Source of the DNA: Actinomycetales bacterium
Lineage (GTDB): Bacteria > Actinomycetota > Actinomycetes > Actinomycetales > JAHECE01
Direction of reading: 5' to 3'
Assembly (NCBI GenBank): GCA_024641895.1
Contig: JAHECE010000023.1
Span: 1-17,656, forward strand
Length of the DNA stretch: 17,656 nt
Part shown: positions 1 through 8,139 of the stretch, in pieces
How positions within the stretch are numbered: position 1 is the first letter of the stretch
How the letters are laid out: each line of letters begins with the position of its first letter
Program-made: the position numbers and the translations under genes
The notes under the pieces: generated by a model
What the model was told of the DNA's origin: nothing
Seen by the model: the letters and a program-made list of their open reading frames with translations, nothing else
Databases searched by the model: none

Positions 1-1
1 C

Positions 2-655
2 AACTTCGACGCCCTGAACTTCGGGCCCGACCACCCGGCCCGCCAGATGCAGGACACGTTCTTCGTCGCCGGTGCCGACGGTGCCGACGAACGCCTCGTG
101 CTGCGCACCCACACCTCGCCCGTTCAGGCCCGCACGCTCCTCGACCGCGAGCTGCCGGTCTACGTGGCGTGCCCGGGCCGGGTCTTTCGGACGGACGAGC
201 TGGACGCCACGCACACCCCGGTGTTCCACCAGGTCGAGGGCCTTGCCGTCGACAAGGGCCTGACCATGGCGCACCTGCGCGGCACGCTGGACCACTTCGC
301 ACGGGCGATGTTCGGCCCCGAGGCCCGCACGCGCCTGCGCCCGTCGTTCTTCCCGTTCACCGAGCCCAGCGCCGAGCTCGACCTGTGGTTCCCCCAGAAG
401 AAGGGTGGCGCAGGCTGGATCGAGTGGGGCGGCTGCGGCATGGTCAACCCGAACGTGCTGCGCGCCAGCGGGGTGAACCCGGACGTCTACTCCGGCTTCG
501 CCTTCGGCATGGGGGTCGAGCGCACGCTCATGCTCCGGCACGGGATCGCGGACATGCGTGACATCGTCGAAGGCGATGTGCGCTTCTCGACCCAGTTCGG
601 CACCGAGCCGGTCGCGATCGACCACCCTGCACGCGAGCAGAGCGAGGCCCTCTGA
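2..655 (+). CDS. pheS: Phenylalanyl-tRNA synthetase alpha subunit, 3' part (5' end outside window)
   Basis: This is the C-terminal 217 codons of the catalytic alpha subunit, which charges tRNA-Phe with phenylalanine using ATP in the cytoplasm as an alpha2-beta2 enzyme. The frame is open from base 2 and reads NFDALNFGPDHPARQMQDTF, a typical PheS segment, so the ATG at 47 is internal and not the start. Class II synthetase features follow: a motif 2 region (HTSPVQARTLL, then RVFRTDELDATHTPVFHQ), the FFPFTEPSAELDL stretch of the active site, and motif 3 (GFAFGMGVERTLMLRHGI) near the C terminus. The stop TGA at 653-655 overlaps the ATG of pheT by one base, so the two subunits are probably translationally coupled. 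Upstream control cannot be seen. Confidence 0.97.
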   Translation, partial: NFDALNFGPDHPARQMQDTFFVAGADGADERLVLRTHTSPVQARTLLDRELPVYVACPGRVFRTDELDATHTPVFHQVEGLAVDKGLTMAHLRGTLDHFARAMFGPEARTRLRPSFFPFTEPSAELDLWFPQKKGGAGWIEWGGCGMVNPNVLRASGVNPDVYSGFAFGMGVERTLMLRHGIADMRDIVEGDVRFSTQFGTEPVAIDHPAREQSEAL

Positions 656-3225
656 TGCCGTACGTCCCGTTGCGCTGGCTTGCCGAGCACGTCGCCGTCC
701 CCGAGGGCGCGACCGCCGACCGCGTCGCGGCTGACCTTGTCCGCGTCGGCCTTGAGGAGGAAGCGGTCCACGGGCCCGCTGTCACTGGTCCCCTGGTGGT
801 CGGGCGCGTCCTGTCGGTCCAGGCTGAGAAGCAGAAGAACGGCAAGACCATCAACTGGTGCCAGGTCGACGTCGGCGAGCCTGCCGGCCCGCGCGGCATC
901 GTCTGCGGTGCGCACAACTTCGGCGTCGGCGACCACGTCGTCGTCGCCCTCCCGGGAGCCGTGCTCCCGGGTCCCTTCCCGATCACGGCGCGCAAGACCT
1001 ACGGGCACCTCTCCGACGGCATGATCGCCTCCGCGCGTGAGCTCGGCATCGGCGAGGACCACACAGGGATCCTCGTCCTTGCCCCCGAGCAGGTCGCCGG
1101 GACGGGCCCGGGCGACGACGCGGTCGCGCTCCTCGGCCTCGACGAGAGCGTCGTCGAGATCAATGTGACCCCGGACCGCGGGTACTGCTTCTCGATGCGC
1201 GGCGTCGCTCGCGAGTACGCACACGCGACCGGCGCCTTGTTCACCGACCCGGGCCTTCGGCGCCCGGGGGAGGTTCTTCCGGTCCCCGACAGCTCGGGTT
1301 TCGGGGTCGAGCTCGACGACGATGCTCCGATCCATGGCCGTCCCGGCTGCGACCGGTTCGTCGCGCGCATCGTCCGGGGCGTCGATGCCGCTGCGCCCTC
1401 GCCGGCGTGGCTGCAGCGCCGGCTGGCCCAGGCCGGCATGCGCCCGATCTCGCTCGCCGTCGACGTCACGAACTACGTGATGCTCGACCTCGGCCAGCCA
1501 CTGCACGCCTATGACCTGGCCACGCTCGTCGCTCCGATCGTCGTGCGGCGTGCCCGGGCGGGGGAGCGGCTGCGCACCCTCGACGACGCAGATCGCGCGC
1601 TCGACGCAGAGGACCTGCTCATCACCGACAGCGCCGGCGGGCATGCCGCGCGGGCCCTGGGCCTGGCCGGCGTCATGGGCGGCGCCGACACCGAGGTCGC
1701 CCAGGACACGTCGGACCTGCTGATCGAGGCGGCCCACTTCGACCCGATCAGCGTCGCCCGCACTGCCCGCCGTCACAAGCTGCCGTCGGAGGCTGCGAAG
1801 CGCTTCGAGCGCGGCGTCGACCCGCGGCTGCCGGACCTCGCAGCACAGCGCGTCGTCGACCTCCTCGTGGAGTACGGGGGCGGGATCGCCGATCCTCACG
1901 TCACGGACGTGGACGAGACGGTGGCACCGGCGGTCGTCGTGATGCCGGAGTCCTTGCCTGCCGCGCTGATCGGCGTCGACTACTCCTCCACGGAGGTCCG
2001 GGGGGCGCTGACCGAGATCGGCTGCACCGTGGTCGTGCCGGACGAGGACGCGTCCGCCGGCGCAGGCGCGCTGCTGCACGTGACCCCGCCCTCGTGGCGG
2101 CCCGACCTGGAGGAGCCGGCGGACCTCGTCGAGGAGGTCGCGCGCCTGTACGGCTACGACCGCATCGGGCAGGTGCTGCCGCCGACGCCGGCCGGCCGGG
2201 GGCTGACCCCGCGACAGCGGCGGCGCCGTGCGGTTGCGCGGGCGCTCGCGGCCGCGGGCTACGTCGAGGTGCTCTCCTACCCCTTCATCGGGTCCGTGCA
2301 CGACACCTTCGCCCTCCCGGCCGACGACCCGCGGCGCGCGGTGGTGACGCTCGCGAACCCGCTCTCGGCCGAGGAGCCGGCACTGCGGACCTCGGTGCTG
2401 GACACGTTGGTGGAGGTCGCCCGGCGCAACGTCGGTCGTGGTCTCGGCGATCTGGCGATCTTCGAGCTCGGTCTCGTGCCGGTGCCGCGGACCGCCTCGG
2501 CCGTCGTGGCCGTGCCAGAGCTGCCGGCCGTGGGCGTGCGCCCCTCCGGCGACGTGCTGGCCGCCATCCACGGCTCGGTTCCCGACCAGCGCTGGCACGC
2601 CGCCGGCGTCCTGACCGGCAAGCGGGAGCTTCCGGGCGTCTGGGGTCCCGGCCGGCCCGCCACGTGGGCTGATGCCGTCGATGCCGTGCTGCGCCTCGGT
2701 CAGGCGGTGCAGGTCCAGGTCGCAGCCGTACCGACCGCCCGGGCGCCCTGGCACCCCGGCCGCTGCGCCGAGCTGCGGGCCGGTTCCGCGGCCGGGCCCG
2801 TCATCGGGCACGCCGGGGAGCTGCACCCCGCCGTCGCGTCGGCCCTGGAGCTCCCCGCCCGCAGCGTCGCGTTCGAGGTGGACCTCGACGCCCTGATAGC
2901 CGCCGGACCGAACGCCGTGATCGCGGCCGAGCCCGTATCGGCCTATCCGGCCGCGAAGGAGGACGTCGCGCTCGTCGTCGACGCGGCAGTGCCGGCTGCG
3001 GAGGTGCTCGCCGCCGTCCGCGAGGGCGCTGGTGACCTGGCTGAGGACGTCCGACTGTTCGACGTGTACACCGGCGACCAGGTCGGCCGGGGGCGCAAGT
3101 CGCTGGCCTTCGCGCTGCGGCTGCGGGCGTCGGACCGGACGCTGACGGCCCAGGAGACGGCGGCCGTGCGCGAGGCAATCGTCGCGGCGGCCGCCCGGCG
3201 GGTGGGCGGCGAGCTCCGGGCCTGA
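655..3225 (+). CDS. pheT: Phenylalanyl-tRNA synthetase beta subunit
   Basis: At 856 aa this is full length for the bacterial beta subunit, which binds tRNA-Phe and edits mischarged Tyr-tRNA-Phe. Domains in order: an N-terminal OB-fold tRNA-binding domain (about residues 40-150, with CGAHNFGVGDHVVVALPGA and LSDGMIASARELGIG), a B3/B4 editing domain (about 210-390, with SLAVDVTNYVMLDLGQPLHA), a B5 domain (about 420-500, with PPSWRPDLEEPADLVEEVAR and LYGYDRI), a catalytic-like core (about 500-720), and a C-terminal ferredoxin-fold anticodon-binding domain (about 765-856, with AYPAAKEDVALVVD and GRGRKSLAFALRLR). The ATG overlaps the pheS stop (TGATG), which fixes the start through coupling. No convincing terminator follows. 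Confidence 0.97.
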   Translation: MPYVPLRWLAEHVAVPEGATADRVAADLVRVGLEEEAVHGPAVTGPLVVGRVLSVQAEKQKNGKTINWCQVDVGEPAGPRGIVCGAHNFGVGDHVVVALPGAVLPGPFPITARKTYGHLSDGMIASARELGIGEDHTGILVLAPEQVAGTGPGDDAVALLGLDESVVEINVTPDRGYCFSMRGVAREYAHATGALFTDPGLRRPGEVLPVPDSSGFGVELDDDAPIHGRPGCDRFVARIVRGVDAAAPSPAWLQRRLAQAGMRPISLAVDVTNYVMLDLGQPLHAYDLATLVAPIVVRRARAGERLRTLDDADRALDAEDLLITDSAGGHAARALGLAGVMGGADTEVAQDTSDLLIEAAHFDPISVARTARRHKLPSEAAKRFERGVDPRLPDLAAQRVVDLLVEYGGGIADPHVTDVDETVAPAVVVMPESLPAALIGVDYSSTEVRGALTEIGCTVVVPDEDASAGAGALLHVTPPSWRPDLEEPADLVEEVARLYGYDRIGQVLPPTPAGRGLTPRQRRRRAVARALAAAGYVEVLSYPFIGSVHDTFALPADDPRRAVVTLANPLSAEEPALRTSVLDTLVEVARRNVGRGLGDLAIFELGLVPVPRTASAVVAVPELPAVGVRPSGDVLAAIHGSVPDQRWHAAGVLTGKRELPGVWGPGRPATWADAVDAVLRLGQAVQVQVAAVPTARAPWHPGRCAELRAGSAAGPVIGHAGELHPAVASALELPARSVAFEVDLDALIAAGPNAVIAAEPVSAYPAAKEDVALVVDAAVPAAEVLAAVREGAGDLAEDVRLFDVYTGDQVGRGRKSLAFALRLRASDRTLTAQETAAVREAIVAAAARRVGGELRA

Positions 3226-3298
3226 ACGGGCTCGGTGCCTCCTGGCCCGCGGACCAACGTCCCTCGGAACCTCGTCGGGGCAAGGCCAGGGTTGACGC

Positions 3299-3790
3299 AT
3301 GCGGGTACAGGTGATCGTGTCGTCGCGGCACGGCTCGACCGACGAGATCGGCGACGCGGTCGCCGAGGTGCTGCGCGAGCGCGGGCACGACGTCGAGCGG
3401 CTCGCGCCGGCCGACGTCTCCTCGTTGGACGGCGTGGACGCCGTCGTGCTGGGCTCGGCCATCTACATGAGCCAGTGGCTCGAGCCGGCTCGAGACCTCG
3501 TCGCTCGCCATGGCGACGACCTGCGCCGCCTACCGGTGTGGATGTTCTCCTCGGGCCCGGTCGGTCCGGAGGTCACGCCCGGCTCGGCGACGACCCGCAT
3601 CCACTCGCTGCTCGAGGCGGTCGAGCCACTCGACTACCAGGTCTTCTCAGGCGTCGTCGACAGGTCCGTGCTCAACCTTCGTGAGCGCTCGATCGTCCGC
3701 ATGGTCGGCGCGGCCGAGGGCGATTTCCGCGACTGGGACGCCGTGCGCGGCTGGGCTGCGGCAATCGCGGACACCCTCGCGGCCGTCTGA
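3299..3790 (+). CDS. Flavodoxin-domain protein (protoporphyrinogen-oxidase HemG-like)
   Basis: This 163-aa protein has a single flavodoxin fold that should bind FMN. Residues 4-30 give the first beta strand, a phosphate loop (SSRHGST, residues 8-14) and helix (DEIGDAVAEVLRERG). The DAVVLGSAIYMSQWLEPAR stretch and the VWMFSSGP strand match the second FMN loop and beyond. It most resembles the small flavodoxin proteins related to menaquinone-dependent protoporphyrinogen IX oxidase (HemG), but the family is broad and the substrate is not clear from sequence. An AGGG lies 7 bases before the ATG. It starts 73 bases after pheT and converges with the quinone reductase gene on the other strand. Fold confidence is high; heme-pathway function is only a guess. 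Confidence 0.85.
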   Translation: MRVQVIVSSRHGSTDEIGDAVAEVLRERGHDVERLAPADVSSLDGVDAVVLGSAIYMSQWLEPARDLVARHGDDLRRLPVWMFSSGPVGPEVTPGSATTRIHSLLEAVEPLDYQVFSGVVDRSVLNLRERSIVRMVGAAEGDFRDWDAVRGWAAAIADTLAAV

Positions 3791-3821
3791 AGCGCGGCTT
3801 CGCAGGGCTTGATGCAGCCCT
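3789..3821. terminator. Two tandem hairpins between convergent genes, possible terminator
   Basis: Starting on the last bases of the flavodoxin gene, GAAGC/GCTTC pair around a 3-base loop (3789-3801). Right after it AGGGCT/AGCCCT pair around TGATGC (3804-3821). No T-run follows on either strand, so this would be a GC-type or weak bidirectional terminator. The placement between two convergent genes is the main support. Confidence 0.35.
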
Positions 3822-3859
3822 CGTTCGGGCCCCCACCCGCCTACGACGCCTACGCCGCC

Positions 3860-4849
3860 TCAAGGCGTGAGCAGCACCTTCCCCGTGGTCCGTCTCGCCT
3901 CGAGGGCACGGTGGGCGTCGGCGGCCCGGGCCAGCGGAAAGGTGGCCCCGACCCGGACGACGAGCTCGCCTGCCGAGACAGCGCGGAATAGCTCGTCGGC
4001 ACGCCAGGTGAGCTCTGCGCGATCGGCGACGTAGTCGCCGATCTTCGGCCGGGTCAGGTACAGCGAGCCGGCCGCGCTCAGCCGCTGCGGGTTGAACGGC
4101 GGCACCTGGCCCGACGAGCCGCCGAAGAGCACGAGCGTGCCTCGGGCGCGCAGGCTCGCGAGGGAGGCGTCGAAGGTGTCCTTGCCCACGCCGTCGTAGA
4201 CGACGTGCACGCCGGCGCCGCCGGTCAGCGCCCGGACGCGAGCCGGCAGCTCCGCCGAGAGGTGCTCGAGCTCGGTGTAGCGGATGATCTCGCTCGCGCC
4301 GGCGGCTCGGGCCAGGGACTCCTTCTCGGCCGTCGAGACCGTGCCGATCACTCGGGCTCCGCGGGCCGCCGCGAGCTGCGTGAGCAGCAGGCCGACCCCG
4401 CCCGCGGCTGCGTGCACCAGGACGTCCTGTCCGGCGTGGACCGGGAACGTGGACGACACGAGGTAGTGCGCGGTCAGGCCTTGCATGGGCAGGGCTGCTG
4501 CGGTCTTCAGCGACAGGCCGTCCGGCACGTGGAGAGCGTCGGCTGCACGGACGACGACCTGCGACGCGTAGGAGCCGGGCGCCTCCGCCCATGCGACCGC
4601 GTCGCCGGGCGAGAATCCCCGCGTGTCGGTTCCGACCTGCAGCACCCGCCCGGCCCCCTCGCTGCCGAGGGTGTGAGGGAAGGACACGGGGTAGACGCCC
4701 GAACGTCGGTAGGTGTCGATGAAGTTGACGCCTGCGGCCGCCACCTCGACCAGCAGCTCGCCCGGGCCGGGCTGGGGGTCGGGCAGCTCGACGAGCTCGA
4801 GAGCCTCGGGTCCGCCGGCCTGCCTGGCCTGGATCGCGCGGATCGGCAC
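3860..4849 (-). CDS. NADPH:quinone oxidoreductase-like medium-chain dehydrogenase/reductase
   Basis: A 329-aa medium-chain reductase of the quinone oxidoreductase (Qor) type, expected to reduce quinones or other activated carbonyl compounds with NADPH in the cytosol. The N-terminal GroES-like domain has GGPEALELVELPDPQPGPGE and LGSEGAGRVLQVG. The Rossmann domain has the nucleotide loop HAAAGGVGLLLTQLAAARGA and VYDGVGKDTFDASLASL. The catalytic and structural zinc cysteines of alcohol dehydrogenases are absent, as expected for Qor. Its length matches E. coli Qor. I chose the GTG at 4849 because a perfect AGGAG lies 7 bases upstream and the protein then begins VPIRAIQARQAGGPEAL, a normal family N terminus. 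The frame also stays open upstream to an ATG at 4894, without comparable support. It is divergent from argC. The true substrate is unknown. Confidence 0.9.
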   Translation of the reverse strand: MPIRAIQARQAGGPEALELVELPDPQPGPGELLVEVAAAGVNFIDTYRRSGVYPVSFPHTLGSEGAGRVLQVGTDTRGFSPGDAVAWAEAPGSYASQVVVRAADALHVPDGLSLKTAAALPMQGLTAHYLVSSTFPVHAGQDVLVHAAAGGVGLLLTQLAAARGARVIGTVSTAEKESLARAAGASEIIRYTELEHLSAELPARVRALTGGAGVHVVYDGVGKDTFDASLASLRARGTLVLFGGSSGQVPPFNPQRLSAAGSLYLTRPKIGDYVADRAELTWRADELFRAVSAGELVVRVGATFPLARAADAHRALEARRTTGKVLLTP

Positions 4850-4856
4850 GATGCTG

Positions 4857-4862
4857 CTCCTC
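4857..4862 (-). promoter_or_regulatory. Ribosome binding site fixing the quinone reductase start
   Basis: On the minus strand GAGGAG is followed by 7 bases and then GTG at 4849. This is the strongest Shine-Dalgarno match in the region and argues against the upstream ATG at 4894. Confidence 0.75.
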
Positions 4863-4890
4863 ACGACGTCGGTACGGGGTCGAGGCCGAC

Positions 4891-4920
4891 ACACTGCGCC
4901 GGGCGCCGCGTCTCGTGCAA
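4891..4920 (-). promoter_or_regulatory. Candidate promoter of the quinone reductase gene
   Basis: On the minus strand TTGCAC (4920-4915) and CAGTGT (4896-4891) are separated by 18 bases, a possible sigma-70-type pair placed about 40 bases before the chosen start. The -10 match is poor, so this is tentative. Confidence 0.28.
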
Positions 4921-4932
4921 CCTCATGGCTCC

Positions 4933-4956
4933 TGTATATATATGCACATGAGTGTA
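4933..4956 (+). promoter_or_regulatory. Candidate arg operon operator (ARG box) overlapping the argC -10 and start
   Basis: TGTATATATATGCA (4933-4946) is a 14-bp inverted repeat with one mismatched pair, resembling the TGCATA/TATGCA half sites of ArgR operators. A second imperfect repeat shares its right half: TGCAC...GTGTA (4943-4956). It is a striking AT-rich island in very GC-rich DNA. TATATA at 4935-4940 also suits a -10 element, which would start transcription at about 4947-4948. ArgR bound here would block the promoter. No good -35 is seen. Operator identity is inferred from position, symmetry and the argR gene in the same operon. Confidence 0.6.
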
Positions 4957-5994
4957 TCTGTGGCGGTCGCGGGGGCCAGCGGCTACGCCGGTGGCGAGGT
5001 CCTCCGGCTACTTCTCGCCCACCCGGACGTCCAGATCGGCGCCCTGACGGCCCACCGCAACGCCGGTGACCATCTCGGCCTGCACCACCCGCACCTGCGC
5101 CCGCTCGCCGACCGCGTGCTCGTCCCGACCGAGCCCGAGGAGCTCGAGGGCCACGACGTCGTCGTCCTCGGCCTCCCGCACGGTGCCTCGGGCGCGATCG
5201 CGGCCGCCCTCTCGCCGGACACCCTCGTCCTCGACGCCGGTGCAGACCACCGGCTCACGGACCCGAGCGCGTGGGCGGCCTACTACGGCGGCGACTACGC
5301 AGGCTCGTGGCCCTACGGCCTGCCCGAGCTGATCCTCGCCTCGGGCGGGCGGCAGCGAGCAAACCTCGCCGGCGTCCGCCGGGTCGCCGTGCCGGGCTGC
5401 AACGTCACCGCCGTCACCCTCGGGCTGCAGCCTGGCATCGCGGCCGGCCTGATCGAGCCCTCGGACCTCGTGGCAGTCCTGGCGAACGGCTACTCGGGTG
5501 CCGGCAAGACGCTCAAGACGAACCTCCTGGCGTCCGAGGGCCTGGGAGCGGCGCTGCCGTACGCCGTCGGCGGCGTCCACCGGCACATCCCCGAGATCGA
5601 GCAGAACCTCGTCGCCGCGGGCGGCCAGAACGTGCGCATCTCCTTCACCCCGACCCTTGTGCCGATGTCTCGCGGCATCCTGGCGACGGCGACGGCGCGG
5701 CTCGTCCGCGGCGTGCCGGCCGAGGCGATCCGGGCCGCCTGGGTCCAGGCCTACGCCAGGGAGCCGTTCGTCCACGTCCTGCCGAGCGGCCAGTGGCCGA
5801 CCACCGCGGCCGCACTCGGCGCGAACACCGCGCTGATCCAGGTGGCGGTCGACCAGCGGGCCGGTCGTGTCGTGACGGTCACCGCGATCGACAACCTCGT
5901 CAAGGGCACGGCCGGTGCGGCCGTGCAGTCGATGAACCTCGCCCTGGGTCTCCCGGAGACCCGAGGACTGACCACCGTAGGAGTCGCTCCGTGA
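4948..5994 (+). CDS. argC: N-acetyl-gamma-glutamyl-phosphate reductase
   Basis: A 348-aa enzyme of the third step of arginine synthesis: NADPH reduces N-acetylglutamyl phosphate to the semialdehyde. The N terminus carries the nucleotide-binding loop VAVAGASGYAGGEVLRLL (GASGYAG at residues 9-15). The catalytic cysteine is C151 in AVPGCNVTAVTLGLQP, and the family HRH motif is in GGVHRHIPEIEQNL. Three in-frame ATGs (4915, 4942, 4948) are available. I chose 4948 because the protein then starts MSVSVAVAGASGYAG, the usual distance to the loop, and because the -10-like TATATA predicts a transcript starting on that ATG. None of the three has a Shine-Dalgarno. It is the first gene of the arg operon, and its stop overlaps the argJ GTG (GTGA). 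Confidence 0.96.
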   Translation: MSVSVAVAGASGYAGGEVLRLLLAHPDVQIGALTAHRNAGDHLGLHHPHLRPLADRVLVPTEPEELEGHDVVVLGLPHGASGAIAAALSPDTLVLDAGADHRLTDPSAWAAYYGGDYAGSWPYGLPELILASGGRQRANLAGVRRVAVPGCNVTAVTLGLQPGIAAGLIEPSDLVAVLANGYSGAGKTLKTNLLASEGLGAALPYAVGGVHRHIPEIEQNLVAAGGQNVRISFTPTLVPMSRGILATATARLVRGVPAEAIRAAWVQAYAREPFVHVLPSGQWPTTAAALGANTALIQVAVDQRAGRVVTVTAIDNLVKGTAGAAVQSMNLALGLPETRGLTTVGVAP

Positions 5995-7160
5995 CCGTCA
6001 CCGCCCCCGTCGGGTTCCGGGCCGCAGGAGTGGCTGCCGGGCTCAAGAGCAGCGGCAGGCTCGACGTCGCCCTCGTGGTGAACGACGGTCCGCACCAGGT
6101 CGCTGCCGGCGTCTTCACGTCCAACCGTGTGGTGGCAGCCCCCGTGCTGTGGTCCCGCCAGGTGCTCGCGGACGGGGTCGCTCACGCCGTCGTCCTCAAC
6201 TCGGGTGGCGCCAACGCGTGCACCGGGCCGGAGGGCTTCGTCGACACGCATGTCACGGCGGAGCACGTGGGCGCCGTGCTCGAGACGTCACCCGGGGACG
6301 TCGCTGTCTGCTCGACGGGTCTCATCGGCCTGCGCCTGAACCTGCCCGCGTTGCTCGCCGGGGTGTCCGCGGCAGCGGCCGCCCTCAGTCCCGACGGGGG
6401 TCTCGACGCCGCCCACGCGATCATGACGACCGACACCGTGCCGAAGCTCACCCACGTCCACGGCGCCGGCTGGAGCATCGGCGGCATGGCCAAGGGCGCA
6501 GGCATGCTCGCGCCCGGGTTGGCGACGATGCTGTGCGTGCTCACGACCGATGCGGTCGTCAGCGCCACGCTCGCGGACGAGGCGTTGCGCGCGGCTGCCC
6601 GGGTCACGTTCGACCGTGTCGACTCCGACGGCTGCATGTCGACGAACGACACGGTGCTCCTGCTCGCCTCGGGCGCCAGCGGCGTCGAGCCGTCCGCCGA
6701 GGAGTTCGCCGAGGTCCTGAGCCGGGCGTGCGCCGAGCTCGCCCGTGGTCTCGTCGCGGATGCGGAGGGTGCCAGCCACGACATCGCGATCACCGTGCGG
6801 GGCGCGCGGAGCGAGGACGAGGCCGTACCCGTCGCCCGAGCCGTGGCCCGGTCCAACCTGCTCAAGGCCGCGGTCTTCGGCAACGATCCCAACTGGGGGC
6901 GGGTGCTCTCGGCGGTCGGCACCGTGCCCGAGTCCGTCAGCGCCTTCGACGCGGCGCGTGTCGACGTCAGCATCAACGGCGTCATGGTGTGCCGGGCGGG
7001 GGGAGTGGGGGATGACCGCGACCTCGTGGACCTGGCCGCCGGCCGCGAGGTGCGCATCGACGTCGACCTGCACGCGGCGGAGCCGGGTGCCGAGGTCACG
7101 CTGTGGACCAACGACCTCACGCACGACTACGTCCACGAGAACAGCGCGTACTCGACGTGA
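5991..7160 (+). CDS. argJ: Bifunctional ornithine acetyltransferase / N-acetylglutamate synthase
   Basis: A 389-aa ArgJ. It moves the acetyl group from N-acetylornithine to glutamate, making ornithine and regenerating acetylglutamate, and in many bacteria can also acetylate glutamate from acetyl-CoA. Family marks: LNSGGANACTGPEG, CSTGLIGLRLN, IMTTDTVPK, and the autocleavage region GGMAKGAGMLAPGLATMLCV. In that region T179 (of ATML) should become the N-terminal nucleophile of the beta chain. FGNDPNWGRVLSAVG and the C-terminal YVHENSAYST are also typical. The frame is open far upstream, but the GTG at 5991 is chosen because TAGGAG lies 7 bases before it and it overlaps the argC stop by four bases. 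No argA is visible here, so the cyclic acetyl pathway is likely. Whether it also acetylates from acetyl-CoA cannot be told from sequence. Confidence 0.96.
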   Translation: MTVTAPVGFRAAGVAAGLKSSGRLDVALVVNDGPHQVAAGVFTSNRVVAAPVLWSRQVLADGVAHAVVLNSGGANACTGPEGFVDTHVTAEHVGAVLETSPGDVAVCSTGLIGLRLNLPALLAGVSAAAAALSPDGGLDAAHAIMTTDTVPKLTHVHGAGWSIGGMAKGAGMLAPGLATMLCVLTTDAVVSATLADEALRAAARVTFDRVDSDGCMSTNDTVLLLASGASGVEPSAEEFAEVLSRACAELARGLVADAEGASHDIAITVRGARSEDEAVPVARAVARSNLLKAAVFGNDPNWGRVLSAVGTVPESVSAFDAARVDVSINGVMVCRAGGVGDDRDLVDLAAGREVRIDVDLHAAEPGAEVTLWTNDLTHDYVHENSAYST

Positions 7161-7191
7161 GCCCCGAACCCTCGACGCAGGCAGGCCCCGC

Positions 7192-8139
7192 ATGAGTGAG
7201 ACCACGTCCCCCGACGAGTTCGTCTTCAACACGGAGACGGACCTCTTCCCGCGCCAGAAGGCCGAGGTCCTCATCCAGGCGCTGCCCTGGCTCGAACGCT
7301 TCTCGGGTGCGCTGGTCGTCATCAAGTACGGCGGCAACGCCATGATCGACGAGGGCCTCAAACGGGCCTTCGCCGACGACGTCCTCTTCCTTCGCCAGGT
7401 CGGGCTGCGCCCGATCGTGGTCCACGGTGGCGGTCCGCAGATCAGCCACATGCTCAGGCGGCTCTCGATCGCCTCCGAGTTCCGGGGTGGACTTCGGGTG
7501 ACCACCCCGGAGGTGATGGACGTCGTCCGGATGGTCCTCACCGGTCAGGTCTCCCGCGAGCTCGTCAACCTCCTCAATGCGCGCGGACCCCACGCTGTCG
7601 GCCTCTCGGGGGAGGACGGCGGCCTGCTGCGCGCCGTGCGGCGCCCTGCCATCGTCGACGGCCTCCCCGTCGACGTCGGCCAGGTCGGCGACGTCGTCGA
7701 GGTCAACCCGCAGGCGGTCGAGGACCTCCTCGCCGCGGGCCGGATCCCCGTCGTCTCGACCATCGCCCCGGATCTGGGTGCGCCCGGGCAGGTGCTCAAC
7801 GTGAACGCGGACACCGCGGCCGCCGCGCTCGCCGTCGCCCTCGGCGCCACCAAGCTCGTGGTCCTCACGGACGTCGAAGGTCTCTACAGCAGCTGGCCGG
7901 ACAGGTCCTCGCTGGTGCGCCGGATCGGAGCGGACCATCTTGCCGAGATGCTGCCGGGCCTGGAGTCCGGGATGGTTCCGAAGATGGAGGCCTGCCTGCG
8001 CGCCGTGCGGGGCGGCGTGCCCCAGGCGCACGTCATCGACGGTCGGCAGCCGCATTCCATCCTCCTCGAGATCTTCACCTCGGGCGGCGTCGGCACGATG
8101 GTCGTGCCCGAGCTCACGGCAGAGGTGGTGGACCTGTGA
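7192..8139 (+). CDS. argB: Acetylglutamate kinase
   Basis: A 315-aa amino-acid kinase that phosphorylates N-acetylglutamate with ATP, usually the arginine-inhibited step. Visible motifs: VIKYGGNAM with the phosphate-binding K45, VVHGGGPQI (HGGG at 78-81) for substrate, VNADTAAAALAVALGATKLV, LTDVEGLYSSW, and GMVPKMEACLRAVRGG near the C terminus. The N-terminal helix before the kinase core (about residues 10-40, with FPRQKAEVLIQALPWLERF) is of the type that forms hexamers in arginine-sensitive enzymes, so feedback inhibition is plausible. It begins 31 bases after argJ, the only real gap inside the operon, with only a weak GGCAGG-type ribosome site. Its stop overlaps the argD GTG (GTGA). Confidence 0.96.
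   Translation: MSETTSPDEFVFNTETDLFPRQKAEVLIQALPWLERFSGALVVIKYGGNAMIDEGLKRAFADDVLFLRQVGLRPIVVHGGGPQISHMLRRLSIASEFRGGLRVTTPEVMDVVRMVLTGQVSRELVNLLNARGPHAVGLSGEDGGLLRAVRRPAIVDGLPVDVGQVGDVVEVNPQAVEDLLAAGRIPVVSTIAPDLGAPGQVLNVNADTAAAALAVALGATKLVVLTDVEGLYSSWPDRSSLVRRIGADHLAEMLPGLESGMVPKMEACLRAVRGGVPQAHVIDGRQPHSILLEIFTSGGVGTMVVPELTAEVVDL

Noticed and set aside
487..3462. A very long open frame (about 990 codons) on the minus strand opposite pheS/pheT
   Set aside because: It is the antisense of well-identified genes. Its product is a low-complexity Arg/Asp/Gly/Val mixture with no recognisable domain. Long antisense open frames are expected in GC-rich coding DNA.
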